Shown: positions 30,172-32,729 of the stretch, piece after piece
Numbering within the stretch: position 1 is the first letter of the stretch
How the letters are laid out: each line of letters begins with the position of its first letter
Source of the DNA: Lucifugimonas sp038150225
Lineage (GTDB): Bacteria; Chloroflexota; Dehalococcoidia; Lucifugimonadales; Lucifugimonadaceae
Length of the DNA stretch: 32,729 nt
NCBI GenBank assembly: GCA_038150225.1
Contig: JAYQWG010000026.1
Span: forward strand, 1 to 32,729
Direction of reading: 5' to 3'
Position numbers and translations under genes: made by a program
Notes under the pieces: model-generated
Databases searched by the model: none
Told to the model about the DNA's origin: nothing
What the model saw: only the letters and a program-made list of their open reading frames with translations

Positions 30172-31416
30172 ATGACTACCCCCGAAATAGGCATTTTCGC
30201 CGATGATTTAACTGGTGCTCTCGACGCCGCGGCTCCGTTTGCAGCGCGCGGCTGTAAGGTTCGCGTCTCGACTACGAGCGAGGTGCCATCGATTACGGGT
30301 GATGTTGACGTTATTGCAGTGAACATGGGGACCAGGCACGCGGACCGCGACAGCGTGGAATCGACTACTCGGCGCGTTGTGGCACAACTAAGTGATCTGG
30401 GTATAACTTTTCTGTTCAACAAAATTGATTCGACACTGCGTGGTAACCCCGGGGTTGAAGTATTTCACGCCGCAAAGTTGCTCGACTTAGATCACGCAAT
30501 AATTTGTTCGGCGTATCCCCAGAACGGACGGACAATCTCAGGCGGCATCATCTACGTCGAAGGTCTGCCAGTTACGGTCACCGACGTTGGAAATGACCAG
30601 CTTTCTACGGTGCCGGCAAACCATGTAGCTGACATAGTCGAACATGCACTGTATCGAAACGGACTAGCTGACAAGGCATATGTTCAGACGAGCACGGGGT
30701 TGCATCCAGCACAAGACGATAAGCCAACCTTATTAACGCTGGATGCTAGCTCAAGCAATGATCTTCACGAAATTTCTAATCGAGTGTTGAGTGTTGCCGG
30801 AATAAAACTGGTAGCAGGATCGGCAGGACTGTCGATTGCGTTTGCTGAAGTTTTGAGTTCTAAATTTGAACGGCGAGAACAAAGAAACAACAACTTTAAG
30901 AACATATTGCTCGTAACCTGCTCTCAACGTTCGATCATCAATGATCAGCTAAGTCACCTGAAGAATTTCGCTGGTTACGTTGATTTAGAAATGTCTTTCG
31001 ACGATGCTCTTCGGGGTATTCCGGAACAAGATCAAGCCCGACTTAACTCAGCATTCTCCGAAAATGGAGTGACGGTTGTGCGTCTCGCTAACGGCTGTGA
31101 AGAACTTCGGCAAGAAAACGTTTCATCGGCTGCTGAAGCCCTGGTGACTAACATGGGTGGTGTCGTTCGAAATATGGTTGAACATCGCAAACCGAACGTC
31201 CTAGTCGTGATCGGCGGAGATACGCTTGCGGGTATTACTGACGCTTGTGAAATATCTACTATCCGACTTGAAGATGAATTGCAGCCAGGAACCACGTTCG
31301 GTGTAGTCGAATCTGGTCTTTTGACCGGTATCAGAATAGTCACTCGAGCCGGTGGTTTCGGGAACAAAGAGTCCATCACGGATCTGGTACGTAAGCTGAA
31401 TCCCTCTCTCGTATAG
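30172..31416 (+). CDS. Four-carbon acid sugar kinase family protein (DUF1537)
   Basis: 414 aa. The N-terminal substrate-binding domain has GIFADDLTGALDAAAPFAAR, FNKIDSTLRGNPGVEV and CSAYPQNGRTISGGIIYVEG; the C-terminal nucleotide-binding domain has VVIGGDTLAGI, PGTTFGVVESG and TRAGGFGNKESI. These are the diagnostic boxes of OtnK/DtnK/DenK kinases. Known family reaction: ATP-dependent 4-phosphorylation of threonate or erythronate. The next gene is a PdxA2-like dehydrogenase, the standard partner that oxidises and decarboxylates the 4-phospho acid to dihydroxyacetone phosphate. It starts 64 bases after cysN on the same strand and may share its transcript, or have its own promoter. Which C4 acid is used cannot be read from sequence. 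Confidence 0.92.
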   Translation: MTTPEIGIFADDLTGALDAAAPFAARGCKVRVSTTSEVPSITGDVDVIAVNMGTRHADRDSVESTTRRVVAQLSDLGITFLFNKIDSTLRGNPGVEVFHAAKLLDLDHAIICSAYPQNGRTISGGIIYVEGLPVTVTDVGNDQLSTVPANHVADIVEHALYRNGLADKAYVQTSTGLHPAQDDKPTLLTLDASSSNDLHEISNRVLSVAGIKLVAGSAGLSIAFAEVLSSKFERREQRNNNFKNILLVTCSQRSIINDQLSHLKNFAGYVDLEMSFDDALRGIPEQDQARLNSAFSENGVTVVRLANGCEELRQENVSSAAEALVTNMGGVVRNMVEHRKPNVLVVIGGDTLAGITDACEISTIRLEDELQPGTTFGVVESGLLTGIRIVTRAGGFGNKESITDLVRKLNPSLV

Positions 31417-31448
31417 TGCGCAGGTCTGAACCACCTAAGAGGAACTTT

Positions 31449-32453
31449 ATGAACAACAAACCTACTCTTCTAATTACCCTCGGGGACCCTGCCGGTGTTG
31501 GTCCTGAGGTCGCAGTAAAAGGGGTAGTCAAAGAACTGAAGTCTGGACGCTCGAATCCCGTGATTGTCGGGGATGCCCGGGTAGTCGACAAAGCGATATC
31601 TAAATGGGGTATGGGTCTGGCTATCGAGTCTTCTCGTGAATTATCTGGCCTTTCAGGCGATCCAGAAAAAGTCAAAGTACTCGATTTGCCAAACTGCGAT
31701 CCCGAGAAATTTAAGATCGGTGAAGTTTCTAATTACACAGGTAACGCCGCATACGAATATGTCGTAATTGCTGCCAAGCTTTGTATGAGTGGTGAGGCAG
31801 ATGGAATTGTTACCGCCCCTTTGAATAAAAAAGCTATGGTTATGGCCGGGCACAATTTTGATGGTCACACGGGACTACTTGCTCACTTGTGCGGAGTGGA
31901 TACCCAGTACATGGTGCTGGGATCTCCGAAACTGCGAGTAATCCACCTAACCACTCACCTTTCTCTTGTTGACGCACTAAAGCGAGTAAAGAAAGACAGG
32001 ATCATCGCTTGTGCACGCGCCGCAAACGAACACGCGAAGCAACTCGGTTTTGCGGAACCGAGAATAGCGGTTTGCGGCGTAAATCCCCACTCTGGTGATG
32101 GTGGGCTGTTCGGCATGGAAGAGTCAGAGGAGATTGTTCCCGCCGTGGAGGCTTTACGGTCTGAAGGCATTGACGCCGAAGGACCGATATCTCCTGATTC
32201 GGCCTACCGAATTGCCTATGAAGGTGGTTACGACATCGTGGTTGCGATGTATCACGATCAGGGTCATATCCCGATGAAATTAATTGGGTTTTCGACCGGT
32301 GTGAATTGCACTGTCGGACTTCCGATCATTAGGACATCCGTCGATCACGGTACGGCTTTTGACATCGCCTGGCAAGGCGTAGCGGATCACCAGAATATGG
32401 TGTCCGCGATTGACTACGCATACCGGATGGTTACCGGGGAGCAGGGTGACTAG
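31449..32453 (+). CDS. pdxA2: PdxA2-type 4-phospho-acid dehydrogenase (PdxA family)
   Basis: 334 aa from the ATG at 31449, which has AGAGGA five bases upstream; an in-frame GTG at 31416 overlaps the kinase stop and is not needed. Family boxes: ITLGDPAGVGPEVAVK, GIVTAPLNKKAM, FDGHTGLLAHLCG, HLTTHLSLVDA, VCGVNPHSGDGGLFG, GPISPDSAYRIA and MYHDQGHIPMKLIGF. The three metal-binding His (in GHTG, TTHLSL and YHDQGH) are present. Classical PdxA makes a vitamin B6 precursor; here the adjacent C4-acid kinase indicates the PdxA2 role: oxidation of D-threonate- or erythronate-4-phosphate with loss of CO2 to dihydroxyacetone phosphate. No pdxJ is nearby. A hairpin follows at 32583. Confidence 0.92.
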   Translation: MNNKPTLLITLGDPAGVGPEVAVKGVVKELKSGRSNPVIVGDARVVDKAISKWGMGLAIESSRELSGLSGDPEKVKVLDLPNCDPEKFKIGEVSNYTGNAAYEYVVIAAKLCMSGEADGIVTAPLNKKAMVMAGHNFDGHTGLLAHLCGVDTQYMVLGSPKLRVIHLTTHLSLVDALKRVKKDRIIACARAANEHAKQLGFAEPRIAVCGVNPHSGDGGLFGMEESEEIVPAVEALRSEGIDAEGPISPDSAYRIAYEGGYDIVVAMYHDQGHIPMKLIGFSTGVNCTVGLPIIRTSVDHGTAFDIAWQGVADHQNMVSAIDYAYRMVTGEQGD

Positions 32454-32582
32454 TTTGATCCCATCAGCGCCCAGTAAAAAAGCGGAAATTGACTTGAGCC
32501 GTAGTTGAGAATCTTCATGTATCTCGCTTCACTCGGAGTTGTTTGAAAAGATTTCAGAGAAATCGACACGCTCGAAATTTAA

Positions 32583-32624
32583 GACAGCCAATCCGCCGAA
32601 GATCTTTCCGGTGAGTTGGCTGTC
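32583..32624. terminator. Hairpin between convergent pdxA2 and the last gene
   Basis: GACAGCCAA (32583-32591) and TTGGCTGTC (32616-32624) form a perfect 9-bp stem with a 24-nt loop that can fold further around AAGATCTT. On the minus strand it is followed by TTAAATTT, a weak T tract, so it most likely ends the minus-strand gene and helps end pdxA2. Confidence 0.55.
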
Positions 32625-32646
32625 AGTTCTGAAGAATAAAAGCGAT

Positions 32647-32729
32647 TTATGGGGCTGGCCTGATTCCTTCAGTTCCCATTTCCTCGTGAACGATGCTCAT
32701 TGCCTGGTGATGTGGAATGCCGTCTTGTC
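32647..32729 (-). CDS. C-terminal end of an unidentified protein (runs off the window)
   Basis: The minus strand from the right edge is open for 26 codons and then stops (TAA at 32649-32647). It reads DGIPHHQAMSIVHEEMG followed by TEGIRPAP. The text looks like a real amphipathic C-terminal helix, and a terminator hairpin stands 23 bases beyond the stop, but too little is visible to name a family. Confidence 0.5.
   Translation of the reverse strand, partial: QDGIPHHQAMSIVHEEMGTEGIRPAP

Noticed and set aside
31449..32453. Role of PdxA in vitamin B6 synthesis
   Set aside because: No pdxJ or other B6 gene is in the window, and the adjacent four-carbon acid kinase points to the PdxA2 catabolic role. 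It is not formally excluded.
1..32729. CRISPR arrays, insertion sequences, prophage, integrons, rRNA
   Set aside because: No regularly spaced repeats, transposase or integrase motifs, terminal inverted repeats with target duplications, or rRNA sequence were seen. The only long exact repeat is the 55-bp assembly overlap.

Overview
The window reads as a chromosomal segment of a free-living heterotrophic bacterium with mid-range GC and few or no mobile elements. Gene content suggests a marine SAR202-type Chloroflexota or a close relative: several SDR and zinc dehydrogenases, an M81/MlrC-like enzyme, DUF1028, a ceramidase-like hydrolase, a bicupin, short zinc ribbons and a DUF4242 remnant. That assignment is an inference from gene families, not a phylogenetic result. 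Start codons are mixed (ATG, GTG, TTG, one probable ATC), and several genes lack a Shine-Dalgarno sequence.

Layout. 1-1190: a SRPBCC gene (cut by the window edge) and a cobalamin-binding regulator carrying every residue signature of the CarH light-sensing domain, but with a C-terminal XRE helix-turn-helix; a 26-bp inverted repeat overlaps its promoter. 1585-4139: a zinc ribbon and an MMPL/RND exporter. The exporter is split only by an assembly gap whose two edges share an exact 55-bp overlap. 4508-4964: a frameshifted fasciclin-domain pseudogene that still has its terminator. 4967-14824: catabolic and transport genes (two MFS exporters, ceramidase-like hydrolase, two SDRs, acetoacetate decarboxylase-like protein, two zinc dehydrogenases, a DUF4242 remnant). 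Their intergenic spaces hold several operator-like palindromes. 14987-19893: M81 enzyme, a DUF1028-lactonase-nitroreductase operon and a metallophosphoesterase. 20398-23678: bicupin, hydroxyacid-oxoacid transhydrogenase and a GguC/AraD1-like FAH-fold protein.

23901-30107 is a sulfur region. metY and a MetA-family acyltransferase (with the acetyl-type active-site Glu) form a direct route from homoserine to homocysteine. After tRNA-Gly(TCC) and a GalE-like epimerase come cysD and cysN, which activate sulfate. A 31-codon reading frame with seven Cys codons lies just upstream of cysD, is followed by an overlapping hairpin, and is a good candidate for a cysteine-sensing leader peptide. 30172-32453: a four-carbon acid sugar kinase and PdxA2, expected to turn a threonate- or erythronate-type acid into dihydroxyacetone phosphate. 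The window ends in the 3' end of an unidentified minus-strand gene.

The most interesting observations are the reversed-architecture B12 photoreceptor with its putative self-operator, the Cys-rich leader of cysDN, the SDR whose only in-frame ATG is followed at once by a stop, and the decayed fasciclin gene. I saw no CRISPR array, insertion sequence, prophage or rRNA.
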